Shown: piece after piece, positions 16,514 through 23,976 of the stretch
Numbering within the stretch: the first letter of the stretch is position 1
Layout of the letters: every line of letters starts with the position of its first letter
NCBI GenBank assembly: GCA_021793395.1
Contig: JAJYSU010000011.1
Span: 1-51,717 of the forward strand
DNA from: Actinomycetes bacterium
GTDB taxonomy: Bacteria > Actinomycetota > Acidimicrobiia > Acidimicrobiales > RAAP-2
Direction: 5' to 3'
Length of the DNA stretch: 51,717 bases
Position numbers and translations under genes: made by a program
The notes under the pieces: model-generated
Databases searched by the model: none
What the model was told of the DNA's origin: nothing
The model's input: only the letters and a program-made list of their open reading frames with translations

Positions 16514-16996
16514 TTAGAGTCGACGGGTGGGCGTCTCGTCGGACACGGGTGCGATAGTCGTCGCGCGCGCACACGTCGCGCACACGCCCGAGAGGGCGAC
16601 GTGGTGGCGGTCGAGCGTGAATCCGTAGTCAGTGCGCAGGGTGTACGCCAGAGCATCGAAGACGACTGATGGCAACTCGGTGGTTGTCTGGCACAGAGTG
16701 CACACGAGGTGACCGTGCACCGGACCCGCGAGGTGGTAGACGGCGGCACCGGTGCCGAGGTGGGCGTGGACGACGAGGCCCAACTCCTCGAACTCGTCGA
16801 GAATGCGGTACACCGTGGAGGCACTGACATCGGGAGCGAGGTCGTGCACGTGACTGATGATGTCATCGGCTCGGGCGTGACCGGTCGTCTCGAGTAGCAC
16901 GCGTGCCACCGTGCGCTTGGCGACCGTGACCCGACGACCCCCAGCGCGTACACGGGTTAGCAACTCGTCGAAGGAGAGCGGTGCCGAGCTACTCAT
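16514..16996 (-). CDS. Fur-family metal/peroxide-responsive repressor
   Basis: 160 residues from ATG 16996. An N-terminal winged helix (about 10-80, recognition helix around VSASTVYRILDEFEELG) is followed by a dimerisation domain with metal ligands: HAHLGTGAAVYH, GHLVCTLC (Cys99, Cys102) and VCATC (Cys139, Cys142), the structural zinc site. Whether it senses Fe, Zn or peroxide is not decided by the sequence. It is divergent from msrA across a short shared spacer, so it may control msrA and itself, which would suit a PerR-like or zinc-uptake role. Confidence 0.9.
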   Translation of the reverse strand: MSSSAPLSFDELLTRVRAGGRRVTVAKRTVARVLLETTGHARADDIISHVHDLAPDVSASTVYRILDEFEELGLVVHAHLGTGAAVYHLAGPVHGHLVCTLCQTTTELPSVVFDALAYTLRTDYGFTLDRHHVALSGVCATCARATTIAPVSDETPTRRL

Positions 16997-17005
16997 GGCA
17001 CTCAC

Positions 17006-17011
17006 AGAATA
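17006..17011 (-). promoter_or_regulatory. -10 box (TATTCT) of the Fur-family gene
   Basis: Minus-strand TATTCT ends 9 nt before ATG 16996, giving a nearly leaderless message. It sits 39 bp from the opposed msrA -10 box. Confidence 0.45.
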
Positions 17012-17050
17012 GGGCCGCGGGCCGACGCATCACCTCAATGCCGTTCGCCC

Positions 17051-17056
17051 TAGTCT
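17051..17056 (+). promoter_or_regulatory. -10 box (TAGTCT) of the leaderless msrA promoter
   Basis: TAGTCT is followed by GACGTG and then ATG 17063, the 6-nt leaderless spacing. This spacing decides for ATG 17063 over the adjacent GTG at 17060. Confidence 0.6.
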
Positions 17057-17062
17057 GACGTG

Positions 17063-17716
17063 ATGAGCGCACGAATCGAGATGGTATCGCCCGACAGTGC
17101 CCTCCCGGGGCGCGATACTCCACTGGTGGTCGGTCGACCCCACCTGGTGTTCGCGACGTCACTCGACGGGCCCGCGCCCGACGATACCCAGACGGCGTAC
17201 GTGGCGATGGGCTGCTTTTGGGGGGCCGAGCGAGTCTTTTACGAGTGGCCTGGAGTCGTCTCGACCGCCGTCGGATACCAGGGGGGGTTCACGGCGAATC
17301 CTACGTACGACGAGGTCTGCACTGGTCGAACGGGTCACGCCGAGACCGTTCGCGTGATCTTTGATCCTTCGCGTGTCTCCTACGGTGACGTGCTGCGGCG
17401 CTTCTTCGAGAGTCACGACCCGACGCAGGGGAACCGTCAGGGGGCGGACGTGGGAACGCAGTATCGAAGCGCACTCTTTTGGGTCGACGAGCAGCAGGCG
17501 GCGAGCGCGGCCGCCGTGCGTGACGTCTATCAACGGGTCTTGGCCGAGCGAGGGTACGGATCGATCACGACGGAGATCTCCGCCGCGGGACCGTTTTATC
17601 TCGCCGAGGAGTACCACCAGCAGTATTTGGTGTCTCATCCTCACGGCTACTGCGGACTCGGCGGGACTGGAGTCAGTTGCCCCGTGGGTCTTTCGATTCC
17701 CGCGACAGAGTCGTGA
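17063..17716 (+). CDS. msrA: Peptide methionine sulfoxide reductase A
   Basis: 217 residues. It reduces methionine-S-sulfoxide in proteins. The catalytic Cys51 lies in [11 protein letters not shown], and two recycling cysteines, Cys197 and Cys206, lie in the C-terminal [13 protein letters not shown], the three-cysteine arrangement of the E. coli enzyme. The EYHQQYL segment carries the family's substrate-site residues. The start follows a TAGTCT box by 6 nt. It is divergent from the Fur-family repressor gene. Its last 44 bp overlap the convergent nitronate monooxygenase-like gene. Confidence 0.95.
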   Translation: MSARIEMVSPDSALPGRDTPLVVGRPHLVFATSLDGPAPDDTQTAYVAMGCFWGAERVFYEWPGVVSTAVGYQGGFTANPTYDEVCTGRTGHAETVRVIFDPSRVSYGDVLRRFFESHDPTQGNRQGADVGTQYRSALFWVDEQQAASAAAVRDVYQRVLAERGYGSITTEISAAGPFYLAEEYHQQYLVSHPHGYCGLGGTGVSCPVGLSIPATES

Positions 17717-18656
17717 GGATGTCGTGCGCGTCGCGCACCATGGACCGCACGATGTCGCCGGCCGACGTGATGTCGCCAATGGCCCCCACGCACTGTCCGG
17801 CAGGATAGACCTCGCGGCGGGGATCAACGCCCTCGGTACTCTGGTCTCCCCCGAGATGGAAAGTGCCGTCGGCCAGCGCGACGGCGAGTTGGTCCGGAAA
17901 CGGTCGCAGCAGTGAGGGATCGTGCTCGTAGCGTTCGGTGGTGTCGTTTCGCAGGGCTCGCAGATCCTTGCCGGTGAAGGCTCGAGTGATCACGGTGTCA
18001 CGTTCGTTGGCGTGGAGGATGGCCGCCTTGAAGCCGGTGACCGAGCGAGCCTCGACGGTGGCAATGAAGCGCGTGCCAACCCAGACGCCGTCGGCGCCTA
18101 ACGCGAGCGCTGCGGCGAGACCTCGCCCGTCGAAAATGCCACCCGCCGCGACGACCGGAATCGTGTCGCCCACGGCGTCCACGATCATGGGAACGAGGGG
18201 AAGGGTGGCGACGCGTCCGGTGTGGCCGCCGGCCTCCGTCCCCTGAGCGACGACCACGTCGACGCCGGCGTCGCGGGCACGGCGAGCGTGGTCGACCGTG
18301 CCGCACAGCGAGATGACGAGCACACCGTTCTCGTGGCACAGCGTGAGTGCCTGGCGTGGTACGCCCAGCCCGGCGACAAACGCGCTGGCACCCCCCTCGA
18401 TGGCGAGTTCGACGTGCGCGACGAGGTGCTCGGGGAAGGCCGTGAGCAGGTCCACGCCGAACGGTCTCGTGGTGAGTGCTCGCGTCGCGGCGACTTCGTC
18501 GACGAGTTCGGACCGTGACATGGTCGACGCCCCGAGACAGCCGTACCCACCCGCGTTGGAGACGGCGGCCACGAGTGCGCTGTAGGCGATGCCACCCATT
18601 CCGGCGAGCATCACCGGGTGCTCGACGTGGAGTGCGTCGGTCAGTCTGGTTCGCAC
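17673..18656 (-). CDS. Nitronate monooxygenase / FMN-dependent NPD-family oxidoreductase
   Basis: 327 residues with a TIM-barrel FMN fold. The N-terminal [20 protein letters not shown] and the [10 protein letters not shown] motif with His145 match the nitronate monooxygenase/2-nitropropane dioxygenase family, and [14 protein letters not shown] binds the FMN phosphate. Related proteins include FabK-type enoyl reductases, so the reaction is not certain. GTG 18656 is preceded by GGGGGG at a good distance, and a minus-strand TAGGTT lies a further step upstream. Convergent overlap of 44 bp with msrA. Confidence 0.85.
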   Translation of the reverse strand: MRTRLTDALHVEHPVMLAGMGGIAYSALVAAVSNAGGYGCLGASTMSRSELVDEVAATRALTTRPFGVDLLTAFPEHLVAHVELAIEGGASAFVAGLGVPRQALTLCHENGVLVISLCGTVDHARRARDAGVDVVVAQGTEAGGHTGRVATLPLVPMIVDAVGDTIPVVAAGGIFDGRGLAAALALGADGVWVGTRFIATVEARSVTGFKAAILHANERDTVITRAFTGKDLRALRNDTTERYEHDPSLLRPFPDQLAVALADGTFHLGGDQSTEGVDPRREVYPAGQCVGAIGDITSAGDIVRSMVRDAHDILTTLSRESKDPRGN

Positions 18657-18674
18657 GTTCCCCCCGGGGCCAAC

Positions 18675-19832
18675 CTAGCGGGTTCGGGTGAGCAGGCGTA
18701 GGAGGACCGTGCCCAGAACCGCGGCGCACAGGGACGCCGCGAGCAGGCCCACGGTGAACGCTCCGTAGGTGGTACTCGCGACGGGAAACAGTGCGCCCGC
18801 GAAGAGCAGCGGGACGGTGAAGCCAATGGCGCAGAGTGTTGACGCGGTCGTCACGATGGGCCAGGTCAGAGCCGGGTCGAGTCGGGCGTGCGCGAGGCGG
18901 GCGAGGGCGACGCCACTCGTGATGCCGATCGTTTTGCCAACGATTCGTACGACAATCGTGGCGAACACGATGGTGAGAACGGTCGACGTGTCGTGTAGGT
19001 GCGACCAGACGACTCCGCACGAGACGAGTGCGAAGAGGGGCAGCACCACGAGGATGGACCACCGGTTCGCGCGATCCTCGAGGCGGGGGGCGTGCTGGGG
19101 ATCCCAGGGCACGATCACGGCCGCGAGAATGCCGGCGAGGGGTGGTTCGACTCGTGCCAGGGCTAGAGCGCACCACAGAACGATCAGTACGAGGGCGCGC
19201 CACGGGCCGCCGTGACGACGGCGCGACAGCACCGCCGCGATCACGGTCGTGGCGAGGGCGATGCCCAGTTCGGCCATCCGAGGGTGCGAGGCTCCCGAGA
19301 GCGCCAGAATGACCACGCTGAACACGTCATCGGCCACGGCCAGTGTGAGCAGGAAGAGACGCAGGGTGGGGGGCACGCGTCGCCCGGCGAGAGCGAGGAT
19401 GCCGAGAGTAAAGGCGACGTCGGTAGCCATGGGTACGCCCCAGCCCCGTCGTAGCGCCGACGAGCCGAGCACCTCTCCTCCCACGAAGGACAGTACGGCG
19501 GTTGCGGTCATCCCTCCGAGGGCCCCCGCCACGGGAGGGAGGGCGTGGCGCCAGTGGGCGAGGGCACCGGTGCGGCGTTCCCGAGTGAGTTCGAGCCCTA
19601 CTCCAAAGAAAAAGATGGTCATGAGACCCGAGTTCACGAGCACGCGCATACTGGTAAGTCCGAGGGGGGCGAGTACCGGGACGTGCCATCGTGTCGACAC
19701 GATGCTCTGGTACGACCCCGGCGTCAGTGCGGACCACGCCAACGCCGCCACGAGACCCAGGACAAGGGTGACGGCGGGTGCATTGTCGCGGGTAACCACG
19801 CGGTGACGCCCGTGTGGGCCGGAGCGGGACAC
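18675..19832 (-). CDS. nhaA: Na+/H+ antiporter NhaA
   Basis: 385 residues with about eleven to twelve membrane segments. It exchanges protons for sodium and helps pH and salt balance. The ion-binding pair Asp168-Asp169 lies in LLTLAVADDVFSVV, preceded by the family block ATDVAFTLGILALAGRRVP. The lysine in RIVGKTIGI corresponds to the conserved lysine of helix X. GTG 19832 follows TAGGGT by 6 nt, the leaderless arrangement, which supports this start. Confidence 0.94.
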   Translation of the reverse strand: MSRSGPHGRHRVVTRDNAPAVTLVLGLVAALAWSALTPGSYQSIVSTRWHVPVLAPLGLTSMRVLVNSGLMTIFFFGVGLELTRERRTGALAHWRHALPPVAGALGGMTATAVLSFVGGEVLGSSALRRGWGVPMATDVAFTLGILALAGRRVPPTLRLFLLTLAVADDVFSVVILALSGASHPRMAELGIALATTVIAAVLSRRRHGGPWRALVLIVLWCALALARVEPPLAGILAAVIVPWDPQHAPRLEDRANRWSILVVLPLFALVSCGVVWSHLHDTSTVLTIVFATIVVRIVGKTIGITSGVALARLAHARLDPALTWPIVTTASTLCAIGFTVPLLFAGALFPVASTTYGAFTVGLLAASLCAAVLGTVLLRLLTRTR

Positions 19833-19838
19833 GTTGAG

Positions 19839-19844
19839 ACCCTA
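19839..19844 (-). promoter_or_regulatory. -10 box (TAGGGT) of the leaderless nhaA promoter
   Basis: Minus-strand TAGGGT, then CTCAAC, then GTG 19832. No ribosome binding site is present. Confidence 0.6.
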
Positions 19845-19951
19845 TCGACTGTGGCTCCGACGATGATTGGACGCACGATCGACTCGTCGGTTGACGTGCG
19901 AGGTTTACGCGAGCGGCGGTACGATACGTACGTCGCACGAAAGGAGAGGCG

Positions 19952-20338
19952 ATGCCACTGTCAGAGCACGAACAGCGGATTTTGGATCAACTCGAAGAGT
20001 CGCTCTCCAAGCACGACCCGCGATTCGTTAAGAGCGTGCGCGAGACGAACGTCTACGTGCACGGCGGACGACGGGTGCGCTGGGGCGTAGCGGGCTTCGT
20101 CACGGGTCTCGCGATCCTGGTGGTGTTTTTCTCCTATTCGATTCTGCTCGGTCTGGTGGGCGTGGCGCTGATGTTCATCTCGGCGATTGTGGTGGAACGT
20201 AACGCGCGCTTGCTGGGCCGCGCGTCGTGGCGCGATCTGACCCGCTCTAGCCAGGGGGATGCCGCGAGCGCGGCGGTGGGACCGCGAACGGCCTCGATTC
20301 GTGAGTGGCTCCTGCGCCAGCGTCGCCGCGATCAGTGA
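19952..20338 (+). CDS. DUF3040-family small membrane protein
   Basis: 128 residues. The opening PLSEHEQRILDQLEESLSKHDPRF is the hallmark of DUF3040, a family common in actinobacteria. Two membrane segments follow (about 44-65 and 66-85), then a basic cytoplasmic tail. The function is unknown. A good ribosome site, AAAGGAG, precedes ATG 19952, and TACGAT at 19920-19925 is a plausible -10. In related genomes such genes often sit near the division cluster (my recollection, not checked), as here. Confidence 0.88.
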   Translation: MPLSEHEQRILDQLEESLSKHDPRFVKSVRETNVYVHGGRRVRWGVAGFVTGLAILVVFFSYSILLGLVGVALMFISAIVVERNARLLGRASWRDLTRSSQGDAASAAVGPRTASIREWLLRQRRRDQ

Positions 20339-20365
20339 GCGTCGGCGCGGAGAGTCACTCGACGG

Positions 20366-20635
20366 ATGCGTCGCGTGCGTCGCGTTGAGTGGTGGCCACG
20401 CGGAGTGGCCCGCGGTGTGGGAAGGGATCCGCTGAGTGTGCTCGTGGTAGCGCGAGCGGCGTGGCGGTTGCGTCGACGGGGTTGGTGGTGGCGGGCTCCC
20501 TTCCTGCCGGTGCCCGATCGCGCGTACTGGCACTTCCGAATGACGACGGCCACGGGGCAACCGGCGTCGCGGCCCTCGTGGGAAATGGTGGCCGACGCCG
20601 CACGGTGGTCGCGCCGCCAGGTTCGAGGGCGGTAA
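20366..20635 (+). CDS. Small basic protein of unknown function
   Basis: 89 residues, rich in Arg and Trp, with the central stretch GWWWRAPFLPVPDRAYWHFR and a C-terminal PSWEMVADAARWSRRQ. I believe similar small proteins with a WWRxPPFLPxPDxxYxxFR-like core occur next to HNH genes in related actinobacteria, but I cannot verify this here. No signal peptide. No good ribosome site is visible before ATG 20366, so the start is uncertain. It sits 9 bp before the HNH nuclease gene and is probably cotranscribed with it. It could bind nucleic acid given its charge; this is only inference. Confidence 0.6.
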   Translation: MRRVRRVEWWPRGVARGVGRDPLSVLVVARAAWRLRRRGWWWRAPFLPVPDRAYWHFRMTTATGQPASRPSWEMVADAARWSRRQVRGR

Positions 20636-20644
20636 GTTCGTGCC

Positions 20645-21151
20645 GTGGGACGTGTCCTCCTGCTCAACGCGACCTTTGAGCCGCTGCAACTCGTGAGCGA
20701 GCGCCGAGCCGTCGTGCTGCTGCTCGGCGGCCGGGCGGAAGCGGTGGCGACGCCGGAGGATCCGGTCTGGTACCACTCGGCCAGTTGTGACGTGGCGGTG
20801 CCCGCTATCGTGCGTCTCGGGGACATGGTGCGACTCCCGGTGCGCGTGCGAACCCCGCCCCTGACGCGTCGCTCGCTCCTGCTGCGTGACGCCTTCACCT
20901 GTGCGTACTGCCTGGAGCACGCCGATACGGTCGACCACGTCGTCCCGCGCAGCCGTGGCGGGCGTCACGAGTGGACCAACGTGGTCGCCGCGTGTCGACG
21001 CCACAACATGATGAAGGGTGACCGGTTGCTCGAGGAGTTGGGGTGGCGACTGCACTTTGAGCCTTGGGCCCCGTCGGGACCGTGGTGGCGGTGGCGCCAC
21101 GTGCCCGACCCCGATCCTCTGTGGGCGCCCTTCTTGCCCCTGGCGTCGTGA
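20645..21151 (+). CDS. HNH endonuclease-family protein
   Basis: 168 residues. The C-terminal half has the zinc and nuclease site: Cys86 and Cys89 (CAYC), Asp97-His98 (VDHVVPRSRGG), Asn112, Cys117 and His120 with KGD, the complete HNH signature. The N-terminal part (MGRVLLLNATFEPLQLVSER) is the conserved lead of the family common in actinobacteria and cyanobacteria outside of restriction or phage settings, suggesting a housekeeping role. Starts with GTG 20645. Its TGA overlaps the next gene's GTG (GTGA at 21148-21151). Confidence 0.88.
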   Translation: MGRVLLLNATFEPLQLVSERRAVVLLLGGRAEAVATPEDPVWYHSASCDVAVPAIVRLGDMVRLPVRVRTPPLTRRSLLLRDAFTCAYCLEHADTVDHVVPRSRGGRHEWTNVVAACRRHNMMKGDRLLEELGWRLHFEPWAPSGPWWRWRHVPDPDPLWAPFLPLAS

Positions 21152-21807
21152 GCGGCGAGGTCCGCGAGCTCTACGACTACGACGCTCTGCGCGCGAGGCG
21201 CGAGGCGTTTATGGTGGTGGCGCGTGTCTCGGATCTGACGTTAGTTTTAGGCGGTCACCAGGCATTATCAGTCGTGGGATCGCGGGTATCACGTGACGGG
21301 GTGGCGTTGCGGCGTCGACGCGGTGGTGGGGGCCTGGTCGCACTGCGGCCCGGTGATCTCTGGGTGGACTGGTGGTTGCCCTCGAGTGACCCGCGCTGGT
21401 CGCCGGACGTGGGGATCAGTTCGCGACTCGTCGGGGGGTGGTGGCGCGCGGTCTTGGACGCGCGCGTCGCCGGCGACGTCGACGAGCACGAGGGTGCGCT
21501 AGAGGTGGACCCCGAATTGGCGGTGATGTGCTTCGCGGGTCGTGGACCCGGCGAAATCTTCGTCGACGGTCGTAAGGCCGTGGGCGTGACTCAGTGGCGG
21601 GTGCGCGAGGGTGTTTTCGTCTCCACGGTGGCTCACGCGCGTGAGACGCGTGACGCTCTTCGCTACCTTCGCCACGTTCCGCCGGGTCTCGAGGCGGCCC
21701 TCAATCACCAGACGTTGGCGTCGTTGGCGGTCGATGGCGAGGATGTGTTGGCGGGGCTGAGCGAGACCTCGGGGGGTTTCGTTCCCACGTCGTACGTGAT
21801 TGCCTGA
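21148..21807 (+). CDS. Lipoate-protein ligase A-like (BPL/LplA/LipB fold) protein
   Basis: 219 residues from GTG 21148, which overlaps the HNH stop. The glycine-rich RRRRGGGGLVALRPGDLWVDWW (55-76) corresponds to the lipoyl-AMP-binding RRxSGGGxVxxxPGxL motif, and Lys143 in FVDGRKAVGVTQ to the conserved lysine of lipoate ligases. The serine before the GGG is replaced by Gly, and the protein is short, lacking a C-terminal accessory domain. It may attach lipoate or octanoate to a carrier protein, or be a divergent relative. No lipoylated E2 or GcvH gene is nearby. Confidence 0.7.
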   Translation: MSGEVRELYDYDALRARREAFMVVARVSDLTLVLGGHQALSVVGSRVSRDGVALRRRRGGGGLVALRPGDLWVDWWLPSSDPRWSPDVGISSRLVGGWWRAVLDARVAGDVDEHEGALEVDPELAVMCFAGRGPGEIFVDGRKAVGVTQWRVREGVFVSTVAHARETRDALRYLRHVPPGLEAALNHQTLASLAVDGEDVLAGLSETSGGFVPTSYVIA

Positions 21808-21815
21808 TCGCGCAC

Positions 21816-21870
21816 GACCGCTAGAGCGCCAGACCGCTAGACCGCTAAACCGCTAAACCGCTAAACCGCG
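21816..21870 (+). repeat. 8-bp tandem repeat (RACCGCTA, about 6.5 copies)
   Basis: Units of 8 bp, GACCGCTA or AACCGCTA, run head to tail with one degenerate copy (GAGCGCCA) second in the array. It lies between the lipoate-ligase-like stop and the mraZ promoter. The repeat would not form strong secondary structure. Its role is unknown; it may be a simple slippage product or a protein-binding array. Confidence 0.85.
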
Positions 21871-21966
21871 TATCTCCCACCGTGGCGTGTGCCGGCGGTG
21901 AGACGCCCCGTCACCGTGACACGAGGTCTCGCGGGGAGTTGCGAACAAGTTCAGCCAAATTTTAGT

Positions 21967-21993
21967 TTGAAAGGGTGTGAGGTGGTGTACTGT
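21967..21993 (+). promoter_or_regulatory. mraZ promoter
   Basis: TTGAAA (21967-21972) and TACTGT (21988-21993) are separated by 15 bp. The -10 box lies inside the GTGG repeat array, so MraZ binding would block polymerase. Confidence 0.5.
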
Positions 21994-22015
21994 GGCACGA
22001 AGTGGAGCAAAGTGG
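21982..22015 (+). promoter_or_regulatory. MraZ operator: four GTGG direct repeats at 10-bp spacing
   Basis: GTGG occurs at 21982, 21992, 22002 and 22012, exactly one helical turn apart. MraZ of other bacteria binds direct TGGG/GTGG-type repeats spaced by 10 bp upstream of its own gene. The array overlaps the -10 box, predicting autorepression of the dcw cluster. Confidence 0.8.
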
Positions 22016-22037
22016 TGCTCCGCGGAGGGATCGAGGG

Positions 22038-22460
22038 ATGCTCGGGTTCGTCGGACAGTTTCACCATTCGCTGGATGCGAAGGGTCGACTCATCCTTCCC
22101 GTGCGCTTTCGACCCGAGTTCGAGCACGGCGGGCACCTCAGTCCGAACACGGAGGGGTGCGTGGCGCTCTGGACACCGGGGGAGTTTGCACGTCAGACTC
22201 AGGAGCGTTTGACGCAGAGTCGCTCGGGTGGCGCCTGGGAGCGCCAGCAGGTTCGTTACTGGGCCGCCAACTCCTCGGACGTCGAGTTTGATCGTCAGGG
22301 GCGCTTCGCGCTGCCCGCGGTCATTCGCGAGTACGGCGGCCTAAGTAGTGACGTGCTGGTCGTCGGAGCACTCGACCACCTCGAACTCTGGGCACCGGAG
22401 GTATTCGCGGAGAAGGTGAATTCGGCGGAGTCCCTCTTCAAAGAGGGTAGCCACGAGTGA
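22038..22460 (+). CDS. mraZ: Transcriptional regulator MraZ
   Basis: 140 residues with two SpoVT/AbrB-like swapped-hairpin domains, each carrying its DxxGR motif: HSLDAKGRLILP near the N-terminus and FDRQGRFALP in the second half. MraZ forms rings that bind direct repeats ahead of the dcw cluster and usually repress it. The ATG at 22038 is preceded by GGAGGGATCGAGGG, a strong ribosome site. It is the first gene of the division and cell-wall cluster, with its likely operator directly upstream. Confidence 0.95.
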   Translation: MLGFVGQFHHSLDAKGRLILPVRFRPEFEHGGHLSPNTEGCVALWTPGEFARQTQERLTQSRSGGAWERQQVRYWAANSSDVEFDRQGRFALPAVIREYGGLSSDVLVVGALDHLELWAPEVFAEKVNSAESLFKEGSHE

Positions 22461-22495
22461 GAGGAGCGGTGTTCGAGTGTGCGGTGCGGACCACG

Positions 22496-22572
22496 TGCAG
22501 CCTGACAACGGACGAAGTGGGGAGGGTCACGTCCTCCGCCCCCCTTTCCGTGTCGTCGGTTGACAGGCTGCA
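22496..22572 (+). promoter_or_regulatory. Long inverted repeat abutting the rsmH start codon
   Basis: TGCAGCCTGACAAC (22496-22509) pairs with GTTGACAGGCTGCA (22559-22572) in 13 of 14 positions, enclosing 49 nt that hold a smaller GGAGG / CCTCC stem. The right arm ends 1 nt before ATG 22574 and covers the only nearby AGG. In mRNA this could sequester the rsmH initiation site. Confidence 0.55.
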
Positions 22573-22573
22573 G

Positions 22574-23515
22574 ATGGCCCGCGACGCGTTTCACGTTCCC
22601 GTCCTCGAGTCCGAGGTGTTGTCCTATTTCGTCACGGTCGGGGACGGTGTCGTGGTCGACGCGACCCTGGGCGGCGGCGGCCACGCCGAGGCCTTGTTAC
22701 GCGCGATACCGGGTGTCAGGCTGCTCGGAATTGATCGTGACCCCGAGGCTCGCGAGGCCAGCCGACGGCGTCTCGAGCCGTACGGTTCACGCGTACGAGT
22801 CATCGACGCGACTTTCGCCGATCTGCGAGACGTTCGCGAGCGCGAGGCCGACTTTATCGGCGCCGCCCCCGTACGGGGAATTCTGATGGATCTTGGAGTC
22901 TCCTCGCACCAGCTCGACGATGGTCGACGAGGCTTCTCCCTGCGCGTCGACGCACCTCTGGACATGCGAATGGACCCGTCGACGGGGATTGACGCGGCGT
23001 CAGTGATCGCGCAGATTGACGAGGAGAGTCTGCGTGCACTGTTGGCTCGCCACGGTGAGGGACGCTTTGCTCGAGCGATTGCCGCGTCGATTGTGACCCG
23101 GCGACCGCGCACAACATTTGAACTGATCGACGCGGTCGAGAGGGTGGTGCCGCCCGCTCACCGTCGGCGTGGTCACGTGGCGACACGTACGTTTCAGGCA
23201 CTGCGAGTTCTCGTCAATGATGAGGAGTTCCAACTTCGCGAGGGACTCGCCGCCGCGCTGGACGTGCTGGACCTCGACGGGGTTCTGGTCGTGATTGCGT
23301 ACCACTCGGGGGAGGATCGCGTCGTCAAGGACGTGCTGGCGGAAGCGGCGAGCGGTGGCTGTCGTTGCCCGGTTGAGTTGGGGTGTGTGTGTGGTGCCGT
23401 TCACCGCGTCAGTGTGGTCAAGGCCAGCGCGATGATGGCTTCCCCGGATGAGGTGGCGCGTAATCCTCGTTCCCGCTCCGCCCGGTTGCGGGTCGCCAGA
23501 AAGATCGTGCCGTGA
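22574..23515 (+). CDS. rsmH: 16S rRNA m4C1402 methyltransferase RsmH (MraW)
   Basis: 313 residues from ATG 22574, which gives the family's standard start FHVPVLESEVL; the open frame runs upstream to GTG 22457 without a good reason to use it. The SAM-binding loop is VVDATLGGGGHAEALL. MDLGVSSHQLDDGRRGFS and the substrate helix TRTFQALRVLVNDE follow, as does the C-terminal cysteine-containing stretch GCRCPVELGCVCG common in actinobacterial members. It N4-methylates C1402 in the ribosomal P site. The start codon is flanked by a long inverted repeat. Confidence 0.94.
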   Translation: MARDAFHVPVLESEVLSYFVTVGDGVVVDATLGGGGHAEALLRAIPGVRLLGIDRDPEAREASRRRLEPYGSRVRVIDATFADLRDVREREADFIGAAPVRGILMDLGVSSHQLDDGRRGFSLRVDAPLDMRMDPSTGIDAASVIAQIDEESLRALLARHGEGRFARAIAASIVTRRPRTTFELIDAVERVVPPAHRRRGHVATRTFQALRVLVNDEEFQLREGLAAALDVLDLDGVLVVIAYHSGEDRVVKDVLAEAASGGCRCPVELGCVCGAVHRVSVVKASAMMASPDEVARNPRSRSARLRVARKIVP

Positions 23516-23976
23516 GCGTCGTCACTCTTCCGCGGCGTGGCGATAGTCCATTTCCCCACCCACTCGCGCCGTCGCCCGTTCGTCGGCGACCGCGCACGGC
23601 CACGCACCGGGCGGACGCGCCACGTCGCAACGCCGTGCGCTCAAAGTGGCGAACCGCATCCCCCGTGCGCAAGTCGACCATCGTCCTGGTGCTGGCGGTG
23701 GTGGCGTCGCTCGGGGGCAGCATGGTGGTCGCGAATCGCCAGGTCCAAATCCATCAGCTTCAAAGCCAGTTGTTGCAGGTTCAGTCAAGTTACGCTGAAC
23801 AGGTGGGAACCCTGACCAGTCGGGCGGCTCCGAGTCGGATAGCGGCGGCCGCGGGCGCGTTGCACCTGGTCGACCCGGTCGTCGTTCTGGAAGTACCGTC
23901 AACGTCGCTTGATGCGCCCCTGCCGCTACCGAGATTCTCTGGTTACGCACCGGTCACATCAAGGACGACTCGGTGA
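23512..23976 (+). CDS. FtsL-like bitopic cell-division protein
   Basis: 154 residues: a basic, disordered N-terminal tail of about 65 residues, one membrane segment (TIVLVLAVVASLGGSMVVAN), then a heptad-like extracellular coil (QVQIHQLQSQLLQVQSSYAEQV). Position between rsmH and ftsI and this topology identify it as the FtsL/septum-formation-initiator equivalent, which joins FtsQ and a DivIC partner to activate FtsWI. Sequence conservation is low in this family, so the name rests on context. GTG 23512 overlaps the rsmH stop by 4 bp. Confidence 0.8.
   Translation: MSVVTLPRRGDSPFPHPLAPSPVRRRPRTATHRADAPRRNAVRSKWRTASPVRKSTIVLVLAVVASLGGSMVVANRQVQIHQLQSQLLQVQSSYAEQVGTLTSRAAPSRIAAAAGALHLVDPVVVLEVPSTSLDAPLPLPRFSGYAPVTSRTTR

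Noticed and set aside
17998..19203. Minus-strand 401-codon open frame
   Set aside because: It lies over two well-supported genes (NPD-family oxidoreductase and nhaA) in another frame, is extremely Arg/Pro-rich and has no domain pattern.
20645..21151. HNH gene as part of a homing intron or restriction system
   Set aside because: No intron-like structure, methylase or split host gene is nearby, and the N-terminal domain is that of the stand-alone family.
21816..21870. Possible CRISPR or attachment site in the 8-bp repeats
   Set aside because: There are no spacers, the unit is too short, and no integrase or tRNA end is adjacent.
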